Below are positions 39,638-48,415 of a DNA stretch of 64,000 bases, in pieces. A program made the position numbers and the translations under genes. Source of the DNA: Marinirhabdus gelatinilytica (lineage in GTDB: Bacteria > Bacteroidota > Bacteroidia > Flavobacteriales > Flavobacteriaceae); contig NZ_QRAO01000006.1 in assembly GCF_003353425.1 (NCBI RefSeq), positions 1 to 64,000 of the forward strand, read 5' to 3'. Numbering within the stretch: the first letter of the stretch is position 1; each line of letters begins with the position of its first letter. The notes beneath the pieces were generated by a model. That model saw nothing but the letters and a program-made list of their open reading frames with translations. It was not told where the DNA came from and did not search any database.

Positions 39638-40906
39638 TTAAAAATGCCACCCTTCTGGCCACAACCACATAAGCAGCAGTCCTGCTATAATAGACAGCCC
39701 GAAGGACAAGGCTATCCATTTTGCCAATTGTTTTGTACCAAGGACACCTGCCATGATACCCTTAAAAACCAAATTTGAAAGCGATGCAAGTAAAATCAAT
39801 CGCCAACCGCTACTGGTTTCCAGACCACCGTTCCTCATATGTTGTGAGAGGGAAAGTGTTATAGCATCTACATCGGTAAGGCCACTAATTACAGCAACGG
39901 CGTAGAGAGCTTGGTTGCCAAATTCCTGTTTTGTAAACGCAACGGCCAAGAGTATAAGCCCATATAGTAGCCCAAATATCAAGGCACTCTTAAACTGTGC
40001 TGGGTTTTTTGGTTCGGGCATTTCATCATCTTCTGAAGTGTCTTTGTTGATGAGGTAGAACAATCCTACACACAATGCAGCCATGAAAACAAATTCCACG
40101 GCGAGCGGTAAAATTAATTGTGGGAGTTTTTCAGGGATTACTATACCTATTTCTACTATTATCCTTACCAAGGCAATGGTTGAGGCCACCGTAATAACAA
40201 AGGCAGCCATTTTGTTTATTTTTTTTGAATTTGCGGTTTTACGCGCATAACTCACTGTAGTAGCGGTACTACTTATAAATCCACCCAGTACGCCATTGGA
40301 GATTATACCCACTTTTTTACCCACAAATTTGTATATAAAATATCCTACTACACTTATACCAACAATAAGGGTTACCATTAACCAGATGTTTCTTGGGTTG
40401 AGGACGTCTAAGGGACCGTACGTTTGGTTGGGCAGAATTGGTAATATAATCAAGGAAATTCCCGCAAAGGTCATTATGGCAGCGAGATCTTTTTCTTTTA
40501 AATTTTCAATGAAGTTGTGTAGATGTTCTTTTACATACAGCAACACTGCCATGGTACCCCCTACTATAACACCAATAATTTGACTGCCCAGAACCAAATA
40601 GGCTCCTATAGCAAATACGAGCAGGACTGCTACCTCGGTAGTTTGGCCCACATCTGCTTCAGAAAATTTTTTGAGCTTGATGATATTGGCAACTACCAAA
40701 AGTGCTGTTAATGAAATTCCTATGGCGGGAAGGATATACGGATTGTCAAAGTCGCGCGTTAAAAACCCCGAAACCACCCCTAACACAGCAATGAGGGTGA
40801 AAGTGCGCACACCGGCCATTTTATTGTCGGTTCTTTCCCGTTGCAGTCCAATGAGCAAACCCAGCCCAAAAGCTATTCCTAGAGTTATGAGGTCGTCGTA
40901 ATTCAT
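39638..40906 (-). CDS. MgtC/SapB and DUF4010 membrane protein
   Basis: The 422-residue inner-membrane protein has about twelve predicted helices. The N-terminal MgtC-like part includes GLGLLIGLQRERTDNKMAGV and RTFTLIAVLGVVSGFLT. The C-terminal DUF4010 part includes GGFISSTATTVSYARK and SGLTDVDAITLSLSQHM. A transport or ion-homeostasis role is likely for the family but the substrate is not known. The App1-like gene follows after 11 bp, so they form an operon. Confidence 0.88.
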   Translation of the reverse strand: MNYDDLITLGIAFGLGLLIGLQRERTDNKMAGVRTFTLIAVLGVVSGFLTRDFDNPYILPAIGISLTALLVVANIIKLKKFSEADVGQTTEVAVLLVFAIGAYLVLGSQIIGVIVGGTMAVLLYVKEHLHNFIENLKEKDLAAIMTFAGISLIILPILPNQTYGPLDVLNPRNIWLMVTLIVGISVVGYFIYKFVGKKVGIISNGVLGGFISSTATTVSYARKTANSKKINKMAAFVITVASTIALVRIIVEIGIVIPEKLPQLILPLAVEFVFMAALCVGLFYLINKDTSEDDEMPEPKNPAQFKSALIFGLLYGLILLAVAFTKQEFGNQALYAVAVISGLTDVDAITLSLSQHMRNGGLETSSGWRLILLASLSNLVFKGIMAGVLGTKQLAKWIALSFGLSIIAGLLLMWLWPEGWHF

Positions 40907-40931
40907 TATATTATGAAATTACTAAATTCCA

Positions 40932-40961
40932 TAAAAAAACCCCGCCGCACGGGCAGGGTTT
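40932..40961 (-). terminator. Terminator of the hppA transcript
   Basis: On the minus strand AAACCCTGCCC and its GC-rich partner GGCGGGGTTT form a stem with a short loop, followed by a T-run of eight (plus strand A-run at 40933-40939). It ends the hppA transcript. Confidence 0.75.
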
Positions 40962-41026
40962 AGTAGTTATTTAACTTAAATTGAAACTTTATTGAAACTT
41001 TTCGTTTCAACAAAGCAAGCAGATTG

Positions 41027-43531
41027 TCACCCTTTGTTCTCCTCCACTTTAACTTTCTTTATCACTTTAGCTCCACCTTCAACTTTTACCTCGGTATCTT
41101 TTAACTCTTCAATCTGTTCCATCACCTCTTCTTCGGTACCTGTAAAGGTTTTCTTTTCAATAGTGGTTTCACCGTTTTTGGTGGTTTCAATGGTTACTTC
41201 GGCAGTGGTCACATCTCCTTCAGTATTCATAGTTACCATTACTTCTTTGGAGATTTCGGTTCTATCGGCTTTTTCAACTTGCTCCACTTGCTTATCAGTG
41301 AGGATAGTTTTGTTTCCATCTTCATCTATAAACACCATTTCTTCGGTAGTTGCACCATCTGTATCGTGATCGGCTCCATGGCCACCCAATATTGGAGCGA
41401 TTACCAAACCTACCAAACACGTTAATTTAATCAAGATGTTCATAGAGGGTCCTGAGGTATCCTTGAATGGGTCACCCACGGTATCTCCTGTTACGGCTGC
41501 TTTATGGGCGTCACTTCCTTTGTAGGTCATTTCGCCATTGATCATCACCCCTGCTTCAAAACTCTTCTTGGCGTTGTCCCAAGCACCTCCAGCGTTATTC
41601 TGGAAAATCGCCCACATTACACCGCTCACACACACTCCTGCCATATAGCCTCCCAAGGGTTCCGCACCAAACAAAAGACCTATAACAATAGGAGTAATAA
41701 TGGTTAACAATCCGGGTAAAATCATTTCCTTTAATGCTGCCTTGGTTGAAATATCTACACATTTGGCATATTCTGGCGTACCTGTTCCTTCCATAATACC
41801 AGGTATTTCTCGGAACTGGCGGCGTACTTCCTGTACCATTTCCATCGCAGCTTTACCCACACTCTTCATAGCCATTGCTGAAAATACTACGGGAATCATC
41901 CCTCCTACGAACAACATTGCCAAAACATCGGCACGGAAAATATTAATACCATCGATACCTGTAAACGTTACATAGGCTGCAAATAATGCCAAGGCCGTCA
42001 ATGCCGCTGAAGCAATCGCAAAACCTTTTCCTACGGCAGCGGTCGTGTTACCAACGGAATCTAAAATATCGGTTCTTTCTCGTACGTGTGGTTCCAATTC
42101 GCTCATTTCGGCTACACCCCCTGCATTATCTGCAATAGGACCAAAGGCATCGATAGCCAATTGCATAGCGGTGGTTGCCATCATTGCTGAAGCTGCCAAT
42201 GCAACCCCATAAAATCCAGCCAACTCGTACGACCCATAAATAGCCGCTGCAAACAATATTACCGATGCAAACGTAGAATACATCCCTACCGAAAGTCCCG
42301 CAATAATATTAGTTGCTGCACCTGTTGAAGAATTTTCAACAATATCCATCACTGGTTTTTTACCCAGAGAGGTGTAATAGGCCGTTACCATAGAGATCAA
42401 CGCTCCTACGGCCAAGCCGATACAAGCAGACCAAAACACGTTAATAGCCGCAACTTCTTTCACACCTTCACCAAAAAACTTCATTGCCATAGTCTCAGGC
42501 AGCATCCACTCTATTAAAAAGTAACTTGCGATGAGGGTAATGATAATAGCTGCCCAGTTTCCACGGTCTAGAGCCGCCTGTACTTTGCTTTCCTTTGCAT
42601 CGTTGTTCTTAATACTCACTAAAAAGGTCCCGATAATTGAAGCCAAGACTCCTACCCCTGCAATAACAAGCGGTAACAAAATTGGTCCCATATTGTTGAA
42701 CGCATCGGTAAATGCACCGCCATTAGCAACTGCAATATCTCGTATAACGTAGTTTCCGAGCACCATAGCGGCTAACACTGTTGCTACATACGAGCCAAAA
42801 AGATCGGCTCCCATTCCGGCAACATCACCAACGTTATCACCTACGTTATCTGCAATGGTTGCAGGGTTACGGGGATCGTCCTCTGGGATACCAGCTTCTA
42901 CTTTACCCACGAGGTCTGCTCCTACATCGGCAGCTTTGGTATAGATACCACCGCCCACACGAGCAAAAAGTGCAATAGATTCTGCTCCCAAAGAGAAACC
43001 GGCCAAGGCCTCTAAGACAACGGTCATATTATCGTAAAAAGAACCATCGTTGCCCATAAATTGCCCCAAGAAGAATAAGAAGATCAAGCTAAGTCCCAAT
43101 ACTGCGAGCCCGGCAACGCCAAGCCCCATTACGGTACCACCACCAAAAGAAACCTTTAGCGCTTGTGGTAACGATGTTTTGGCTGCTTCTGCGGTACGTG
43201 CGTTGGCCTCTGTTGCAATACGCATCCCTATATTTCCTGCCAGGGCCGAAAAGATGGCTCCTACTATAAATGCTGGAACAATCATCCAACTAGTAGATTC
43301 TACCAAGGTAGAAACCAAGAACAACAGTCCTGAAGCGATGATAGCAAAAATTACCAACAAGCGATATTCTGCCGAAAGGAATGCCAAAGCCCCTTCCTTA
43401 ATACTTTTTGAAATAGATTGCATGCGCTCGCTCCCTGCGCTCTGCTTCTTTACCCAGCTCATTTTCACGAGCATAAACAAAAGGCCTAGAACGGCCAGTG
43501 CAATAGGTACATAAATAATATTTTCTTCCAT
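41027..43531 (-). CDS. hppA: Membrane-bound ion-translocating pyrophosphatase
   Basis: The enzyme couples PPi hydrolysis to H+ or Na+ export. The 834-residue protein has ~16 membrane helices and the active-site motifs [38 protein letters not shown] and, near the C-terminus, [15 protein letters not shown]. Ala in [12 protein letters not shown], where K+-independent enzymes have Lys, points to the K+-dependent class; which ion is pumped cannot be decided here. After the last helix there is a ~115-residue acidic, Thr/Glu/Lys-rich tail (from ~716) not found in classic enzymes. The soluble pyrophosphatase gene is next upstream. Confidence 0.95.
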   Translation of the reverse strand: MEENIIYVPIALAVLGLLFMLVKMSWVKKQSAGSERMQSISKSIKEGALAFLSAEYRLLVIFAIIASGLLFLVSTLVESTSWMIVPAFIVGAIFSALAGNIGMRIATEANARTAEAAKTSLPQALKVSFGGGTVMGLGVAGLAVLGLSLIFLFFLGQFMGNDGSFYDNMTVVLEALAGFSLGAESIALFARVGGGIYTKAADVGADLVGKVEAGIPEDDPRNPATIADNVGDNVGDVAGMGADLFGSYVATVLAAMVLGNYVIRDIAVANGGAFTDAFNNMGPILLPLVIAGVGVLASIIGTFLVSIKNNDAKESKVQAALDRGNWAAIIITLIASYFLIEWMLPETMAMKFFGEGVKEVAAINVFWSACIGLAVGALISMVTAYYTSLGKKPVMDIVENSSTGAATNIIAGLSVGMYSTFASVILFAAAIYGSYELAGFYGVALAASAMMATTAMQLAIDAFGPIADNAGGVAEMSELEPHVRERTDILDSVGNTTAAVGKGFAIASAALTALALFAAYVTFTGIDGINIFRADVLAMLFVGGMIPVVFSAMAMKSVGKAAMEMVQEVRRQFREIPGIMEGTGTPEYAKCVDISTKAALKEMILPGLLTIITPIVIGLLFGAEPLGGYMAGVCVSGVMWAIFQNNAGGAWDNAKKSFEAGVMINGEMTYKGSDAHKAAVTGDTVGDPFKDTSGPSMNILIKLTCLVGLVIAPILGGHGADHDTDGATTEEMVFIDEDGNKTILTDKQVEQVEKADRTEISKEVMVTMNTEGDVTTAEVTIETTKNGETTIEKKTFTGTEEEVMEQIEELKDTEVKVEGGAKVIKKVKVEENKG

Positions 43532-43582
43532 TTTATAAGGTTTGGTTTAAGTGGGTGCTAAAGTAACAAAAAGGGGCAAAAC

Positions 43583-43611
43583 AAAAAAGCAATAACCGAA
43601 GGGGTTATTGC
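43583..43611 (-). terminator. Terminator downstream of ppa
   Basis: A perfect 9-bp stem (43589-43597/43603-43611, GCAATAACC) with a 5-nt loop is followed on the minus strand by TTTTTTG. It separates ppa from hppA, whose own promoter (TACTTTAG-like box near 43558) must lie between. Confidence 0.8.
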
Positions 43612-43637
43612 TCAAATATTTATAGGGTAAAATCGTC

Positions 43638-44165
43638 TTATCGAATGCTCACTTCCTGTACGGGAACATCACTCGCCCTAAAGCGGTCCACACATTTTGC
43701 AACGATATCCTTTGCCTCGTTTACATCTCCCCAGCCACCAACATCTACTTTCTTTTCTTCCAGATCTTTATATACCTGAAAGAAATGCTCTATCTCTTTA
43801 ATGAGGTGTTCGTTCAGTTCATTTAAGTCGTTCACTCGGTTGGCAATGGGGTCGCTTACCGGCACACAGATCACTTTTTCGTCCGGCCCCTTCTCGTCTG
43901 CCATGTGGAACACACCAATGGGCTTCACCTCTATCACACATCCGGGAAACGTAGGCTCGGTCACCAACACCAACACATCCAGGGGGTCACCGTCCAGCGC
44001 AAGGGTCTCTGGCACAAAACCATAGTCTGCGGGATACATCATAGAAGAAAATATCATACGGTCGTAACGTATTTTCTTCAGGTCGAAATCATACTCGTAT
44101 TTGTTTCGGCTTCCCTTTGGGATTTCAATCAATACGTCAAAGGTAGTTACTTTATCTGCTGTCAT
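43638..44165 (-). CDS. ppa: Inorganic pyrophosphatase, family I
   Basis: I start at 44165 (MTADKVTTFDVLIEIPKGSR); ten upstream codons precede a more typical start and contain no promoter-compatible leader. The 175-residue soluble enzyme hydrolyses PPi with Mg2+. It has EIPKGSRNKYEYD, DYGFVPETLALDGDPLDVLVL (the DxDPxD signature) and GPDEKVICVPVSDP. Adjacent genes for soluble and membrane PPases imply control of whether PPi energy is dissipated or conserved. Confidence 0.95.
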   Translation of the reverse strand: MTADKVTTFDVLIEIPKGSRNKYEYDFDLKKIRYDRMIFSSMMYPADYGFVPETLALDGDPLDVLVLVTEPTFPGCVIEVKPIGVFHMADEKGPDEKVICVPVSDPIANRVNDLNELNEHLIKEIEHFFQVYKDLEEKKVDVGGWGDVNEAKDIVAKCVDRFRASDVPVQEVSIR

Positions 44166-44192
44166 AATTGTTTCTTTTTCTGAAAACGGGTG

Positions 44193-44200
44193 CAAAAGTA
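44193..44200 (-). promoter_or_regulatory. -7 box upstream of ppa
   Basis: TACTTTTG on the minus strand matches TAnnTTTG, 27 nt upstream of the chosen ppa start. It overlaps the first codons of the longer frame, which supports the shorter start. No clear -33 TTTG is seen. Confidence 0.45.
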
Positions 44201-44269
44201 CGCTTTTTTCGGCTTTTAGCCTACTGGAATTGGTTTATTTGTGTTAAGCTATCGTGAAGGTTTTTTCTT

Positions 44270-46750
44270 TTAAAAAGAAAATCCAAAAATCCCCGTCACA
44301 CCGAAACGCCTGGCACCGGGATTGTCCAGATAGTTCCCCCGAAAGTTAAAGTCCAGACGGAAAATCCTAAAGATATTGCCCACCCCAATACTGTACTCGT
44401 AGTAGATGTCTTCTGGTGCTTGGAGCAGCAACCCATTAGGGGCATTCAGGGCGATGTTTTCGTCTGAAATACTTCCATAAACAGCCCTAAAACCAACCAC
44501 CTCACGCAGGTCGAGGTCTCTAAGGAAAGGGATCCTGGAGAAGATCCTTCCGCCAAAATTATGTTGCAGGTGCAAAGAGGTGTAGGTATCACTCACAAAT
44601 TCGTAAAAATCTAGATTGCTGAAGGTATTGTACAAGCTAAAATAGGTCTGGTTTCCAGGAATAGGACTCAATAATCCCAATGGAACGGGATCTAAGATGG
44701 TCCCGGCCTCCACAGTGGTGAACAGGCGTCCAAACCCACCAATATTCCAAGGCTGGCTGTATAGTGCCTGTATCTTGGAATATTCAAAATCGCCACCAAA
44801 GGCATCTTTTATTCCGTAGGTATAGCCCAGGTATATATTGGCAAAATCACCATCGTTGATAATGGTCCGCTCCACTCCGTAACCAGAGGTTTTTCGCTTT
44901 GGGGTGTAAAATAGTCCCAATTCAATTTCAGGCTGGGAAATTTCAGATTGTACGTTACCGTTTTCATCCAGATAATCCAGACTGAACGTTTCGGTTGCAG
45001 ATTCCAACGTACGGTATGAGCCCGTTACCCTTGCTTGAAAATTCTTGGCAGGCTCGAAAGAAAATCCTGCGGTGGTTAAATTTATTCGTGTAAGCCTATC
45101 GTTTGCGCCCACCGATATCAAAGAAGAAGACGCTAAACTTCTCCCCAATACATCATTACTGTTAGTAAGGCTGGCGCCTGTTTGTTCTACATCCCTTCGG
45201 TTCCCTGCAAATACGGTGAGCCTGCTCTTTCGATCCAAGAGCCATTTTGCGGAGATACCATATTTGAAACGTTGGTCCCTGAACCCATACGCTCCAAAAC
45301 CTTCAATTCGCCAGGGGTCGTTCTGCCCAAAGTAGGTACGCCCACCCAGACGAACTCGGAATCCTTCGGCTTCATTAAAACCAAAAATGGAAAATACGGG
45401 ACCCACATCAAAATCACCCACTTCATAATACCCTGTGGCCAAGGTGGCGCCCAGTTTGTAAAAGGTTTGGAAACGGGGAACGGTCTTGAGCGTATCCAGC
45501 ATTTCATAAACGCCCTTTTCGTCCTTGTTGAGTTCCTCCATCCGGTTTTCGGCCCAGAACTCGTCGGGACGATTGTATATTTCTTCACTATATGGATCTA
45601 CTTGTTCGCCATAAAAACTTTTTTCCTTTGGGATATCGAAGCTGTAATTATCGAACAAGGTGGTTCTTCTTCCGTAGACTCCCTGTGCTTCTTCCTTTTT
45701 CCTGAAACTGAAATCACTCAAGAAGTAATCTCGGGTAATGAGGAACACCGAATCGTTAAGAACATCGAATTCCTGTTCGATATACACCTCACGCACCCAG
45801 TTAAGGTTGGCGCTCTTTGAGGCCCTTAAATTAATCTCTTTTATCGCCCAAGTAGTATCGTTCACCCAAAAGTCGCCCTTAAAAGTAAGCTCTCCCTTAC
45901 GGCGAGGGTAGTACACAATATTATAGCACCATTTATTGTCGCGGTACGCACTATCCAAGAGCACATAGTTGTAGACGTCTATCCCCGTTCGGGAAAGCGG
46001 ACTGGTAAAGGCCTTGTCGAAGAATTTCAGATAATTGTCATATACATCATATTCCTTATAGAGGTCTTTTACAAAAGCAATAAGGGTTTGGTTATTACTG
46101 AACCCACTGTTCTTGTTCCCTTTCAGAATTTCTTTTTCCTCATCCAGCAGATTATCGCCATACACTTTTGAAACGGCCTCGTTTATGAAAATGGGCAGGT
46201 AACTGTTCCCCGTAATGTTTGAGGTATCTATCTGGTCCCAGATAAATTCCATCCCCTTGAATATCTTACTTTTTATAAGGGTAGAATCTATAGTGTTGAG
46301 GTCGAACTCCAGCTTTTCATATTTATCGTAACTATACTGGTTGAACTTTTTCACTCCATTTTCACGACGGTTCTCCCAGATTTTCCTGAGAATAACCAAA
46401 GCAGGGTTATCCTTTTTTGAAGTCTTTCCCGTGAAGATAACCACTTCATCCAAGGCAGATGCCTCTTCGTTCAAGATGATTTCCATCTTATAGGTAGTAC
46501 TTCCATCTAAAACAACTTCCTTGGTTTCATAGCCTACAAATGAAAAAACCACGGCCTCGTGATCATCATCACTCTCAAGGTAAAAGCGCCCCTCTTCGTT
46601 GGTAATGGTGCCTATATTGCTATCCTTAAAAATTACATTCGCAAAAGCTACTGATGTGCCTGAAGCATCCTTTACCACACCGCTCACCTTTGTCTGAGCT
46701 ACCAATAGGGAGGAAAAAATGAAAAATGAAAAAATTAAGAAATACTTCAT
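44270..46750 (-). CDS. DUF5686 / carboxypeptidase-regulatory-like outer-membrane protein
   Basis: I start at 46750 (MKYFLIFSFFIFSSLLVAQ), a clean signal peptide. The 826-residue protein has a CarboxypepD_reg-like domain (~20-105: SGVVKDASGTSVAFANVIFK, FSFVGYETKEVVL). A DUF5686 region (~125-826) follows with NPALVILRKIWENRRENG, NQYSYDKYEKLEFDL and a C-terminal half of amphipathic strands ending GARRFGVTGIFGFSF, typical of an outer-membrane barrel. Ligand and function are unknown, though the family is general in Bacteroidota. Confidence 0.9.
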   Translation of the reverse strand: MKYFLIFSFFIFSSLLVAQTKVSGVVKDASGTSVAFANVIFKDSNIGTITNEEGRFYLESDDDHEAVVFSFVGYETKEVVLDGSTTYKMEIILNEEASALDEVVIFTGKTSKKDNPALVILRKIWENRRENGVKKFNQYSYDKYEKLEFDLNTIDSTLIKSKIFKGMEFIWDQIDTSNITGNSYLPIFINEAVSKVYGDNLLDEEKEILKGNKNSGFSNNQTLIAFVKDLYKEYDVYDNYLKFFDKAFTSPLSRTGIDVYNYVLLDSAYRDNKWCYNIVYYPRRKGELTFKGDFWVNDTTWAIKEINLRASKSANLNWVREVYIEQEFDVLNDSVFLITRDYFLSDFSFRKKEEAQGVYGRRTTLFDNYSFDIPKEKSFYGEQVDPYSEEIYNRPDEFWAENRMEELNKDEKGVYEMLDTLKTVPRFQTFYKLGATLATGYYEVGDFDVGPVFSIFGFNEAEGFRVRLGGRTYFGQNDPWRIEGFGAYGFRDQRFKYGISAKWLLDRKSRLTVFAGNRRDVEQTGASLTNSNDVLGRSLASSSLISVGANDRLTRINLTTAGFSFEPAKNFQARVTGSYRTLESATETFSLDYLDENGNVQSEISQPEIELGLFYTPKRKTSGYGVERTIINDGDFANIYLGYTYGIKDAFGGDFEYSKIQALYSQPWNIGGFGRLFTTVEAGTILDPVPLGLLSPIPGNQTYFSLYNTFSNLDFYEFVSDTYTSLHLQHNFGGRIFSRIPFLRDLDLREVVGFRAVYGSISDENIALNAPNGLLLQAPEDIYYEYSIGVGNIFRIFRLDFNFRGNYLDNPGARRFGVTGIFGFSF

Positions 46751-47066
46751 AAGTAGGTTCTGCAAAAGGAGCCATTATATCTTATCACTATGGCAAAGGC
46801 AAATAACGCAATTATTAGAGTGTTGGGCAATTAAAATATTCTTAAAACCCTGCTTGGCAGTAAATCTGAAAAAAAACAGATCTCAAATTCCAATAAGGAA
46901 AAATAGTAATTAAATATCGCCTTGAGGGGATGATAGTGGGAGCAGGTTGATAATTACTTCTTGTATATCATACCTTTATTGCCTTAACCACTTCTTCCGT
47001 TGAGAAAAGAAGTCCCTGCTAACCTCCATGAAGAGGAAGGATTGTTTTGGGTTTGTTGCGTAGACC
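46751..47066. other. Intergenic region without a recognised gene
   Basis: Between the DUF5686 gene and pdhB there are 316 bp without a convincing frame, terminator or repeat. A CTTGAGGGGATGA segment near 46922 recalls half of repeat B but is too short to call. It must contain the DUF5686 promoter; TCCTTTTG near 46765 on the minus strand is the nearest box. Confidence 0.4.
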
Positions 47067-48047
47067 TCAATCGATATACAGTACCTTTTTTACCGCCTTT
47101 ATCACATCGTCGCTATTAGGCAACCATTCTTTGAGCAAAACAGGGGAATAAGGCGCTGGGGTATCGGCCGTGTTTATTTTTACTATGGGTGCATCCAAAT
47201 AATCAAAAGCCTGGCTCTGTACTTGGTACGTAATTTCGGTTGCTACGTTCCCAAAGGGCCACGCCTCTTCCAAAATGACCAACCGATTGGTTTTCTTTAC
47301 ACTTTCCAATATGGCATCGTGGTCCATGGGCCGTACGGTCCTAAGGTCTATAATTTCACACTCGATACCGTCCTTGGCCAATTCTTCGGCAGCTTTATAA
47401 GCTTCTTTGATTATTTTTCCGAAGGACACAATGGTCACATCGTTTCCTTTTCGTTTAATATCGGCAACTCCCAACGGAATTAAATATTCTCCTTCCGGCA
47501 CCTCGCCTTTGTCACCGTACATTTGCTCGCTTTCCATAAAGATCACTGGGTCGTCATCACGAATAGCACTCTTTAGGAGCCCTTTTGCATCGGCAGGGTT
47601 TGATGGGACCACCACTTTCAGTCCAGGGGTATTTGCGTACCAACTCTCAAAAGCCTGGGAGTGTGTGGCTGCCAATTGGCCCGCAGAGGCTGTTGGCCCT
47701 CGAAATACGATAGGGCAATTTATCTGCCCCCCGCTCATTTGGCGAATCTTTGCGGCATTGTTTATAATTTGGTCTATCCCAACCAGCGAGAAGTTAAAGG
47801 TCATAAATTCTACAATGGGGCGGTTGCCCGTCATGGTACTGCCTATGGCAACCCCTGCAAAACCGAGTTCCGAAATTGGAGTGTCTATCACGCGTTTGGC
47901 ACCAAACTCATCCAACATTCCCTTACTGGCCTTGTAGGCACCGTTATACTCGGCAACTTCCTCTCCCATTAGGTAAATGGACTCGTCCTTTCGCATTTCT
48001 TCGCTCATTGCCTCGCAAATGGCTTCTCTGAATTGTAGTGTTTTCAT
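47067..48047 (-). CDS. pdhB: Pyruvate dehydrogenase E1 component, beta subunit
   Basis: I start at 48047 (MKTLQFREAICEAMSEEM), the normal beginning; upstream codons lie in repeat-like sequence. The 326-residue protein has LMGEEVAEYNGAYKASKGM, DTPISELGFAGVAIGS, EFMTFNFSLVGIDQIINNAA, RGPTASAGQLAATHSQ and DLRTVRPMDHDAILESV, all typical of pyruvate (not branched-chain) E1 beta. It forms the alpha2beta2 E1 with PdhA, whose gene is not in the window; pdhB stands alone here. Confidence 0.93.
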   Translation of the reverse strand: MKTLQFREAICEAMSEEMRKDESIYLMGEEVAEYNGAYKASKGMLDEFGAKRVIDTPISELGFAGVAIGSTMTGNRPIVEFMTFNFSLVGIDQIINNAAKIRQMSGGQINCPIVFRGPTASAGQLAATHSQAFESWYANTPGLKVVVPSNPADAKGLLKSAIRDDDPVIFMESEQMYGDKGEVPEGEYLIPLGVADIKRKGNDVTIVSFGKIIKEAYKAAEELAKDGIECEIIDLRTVRPMDHDAILESVKKTNRLVILEEAWPFGNVATEITYQVQSQAFDYLDAPIVKINTADTPAPYSPVLLKEWLPNSDDVIKAVKKVLYID

Positions 48048-48415
48048 ACTTAGGCTCCGCTCGATAACCCTAGAGCGTTTTATTTTATTAAACTTTGAAT
48101 AAGAGACCACTCCAAATACGGAATGGTTGTTTCAGCTTTTTCAGGAAAACAAAAATAGGAATAAAGTTTTTTTTAAATGGATATAAGTAATCATTATAGA
48201 AAAAATTTCTGTTTTTAGATGATGATAAATAAAAAACTCACTCAACAATTAATGAATTTATAATTCAGTTGTATGAAAATTGCTAATTTTTAGATGAAAA
48301 TGCTCCTAGACATTATTCTCAGGGAACTAACCTAAAATCTATATCTTTAAAAGGGATAATGTCTAAAAAGAATTATCATCCATATCCATGCTAGACTCTA
48401 AAGTATAAACTAAGA
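48048..48415. other. Divergent AT-rich intergenic region
   Basis: This region between pdhB (-) and the TPR kinase (+) has no gene. GGCTCCGCTCGATAACC (from about 48053) resembles a decayed repeat A. TATTTTTG on the minus strand (48157-48150) is a possible pdhB -7 box and TATCTTTA (48342-48349) a possible one for the kinase. Confidence 0.4.

Noticed and set aside
43050-43514. Long open frame on the + strand opposite hppA
   Set aside because: It is a shadow of the pyrophosphatase coding strand, rich in Pro/Thr/Ala from complementary codons, with no recognisable domain.
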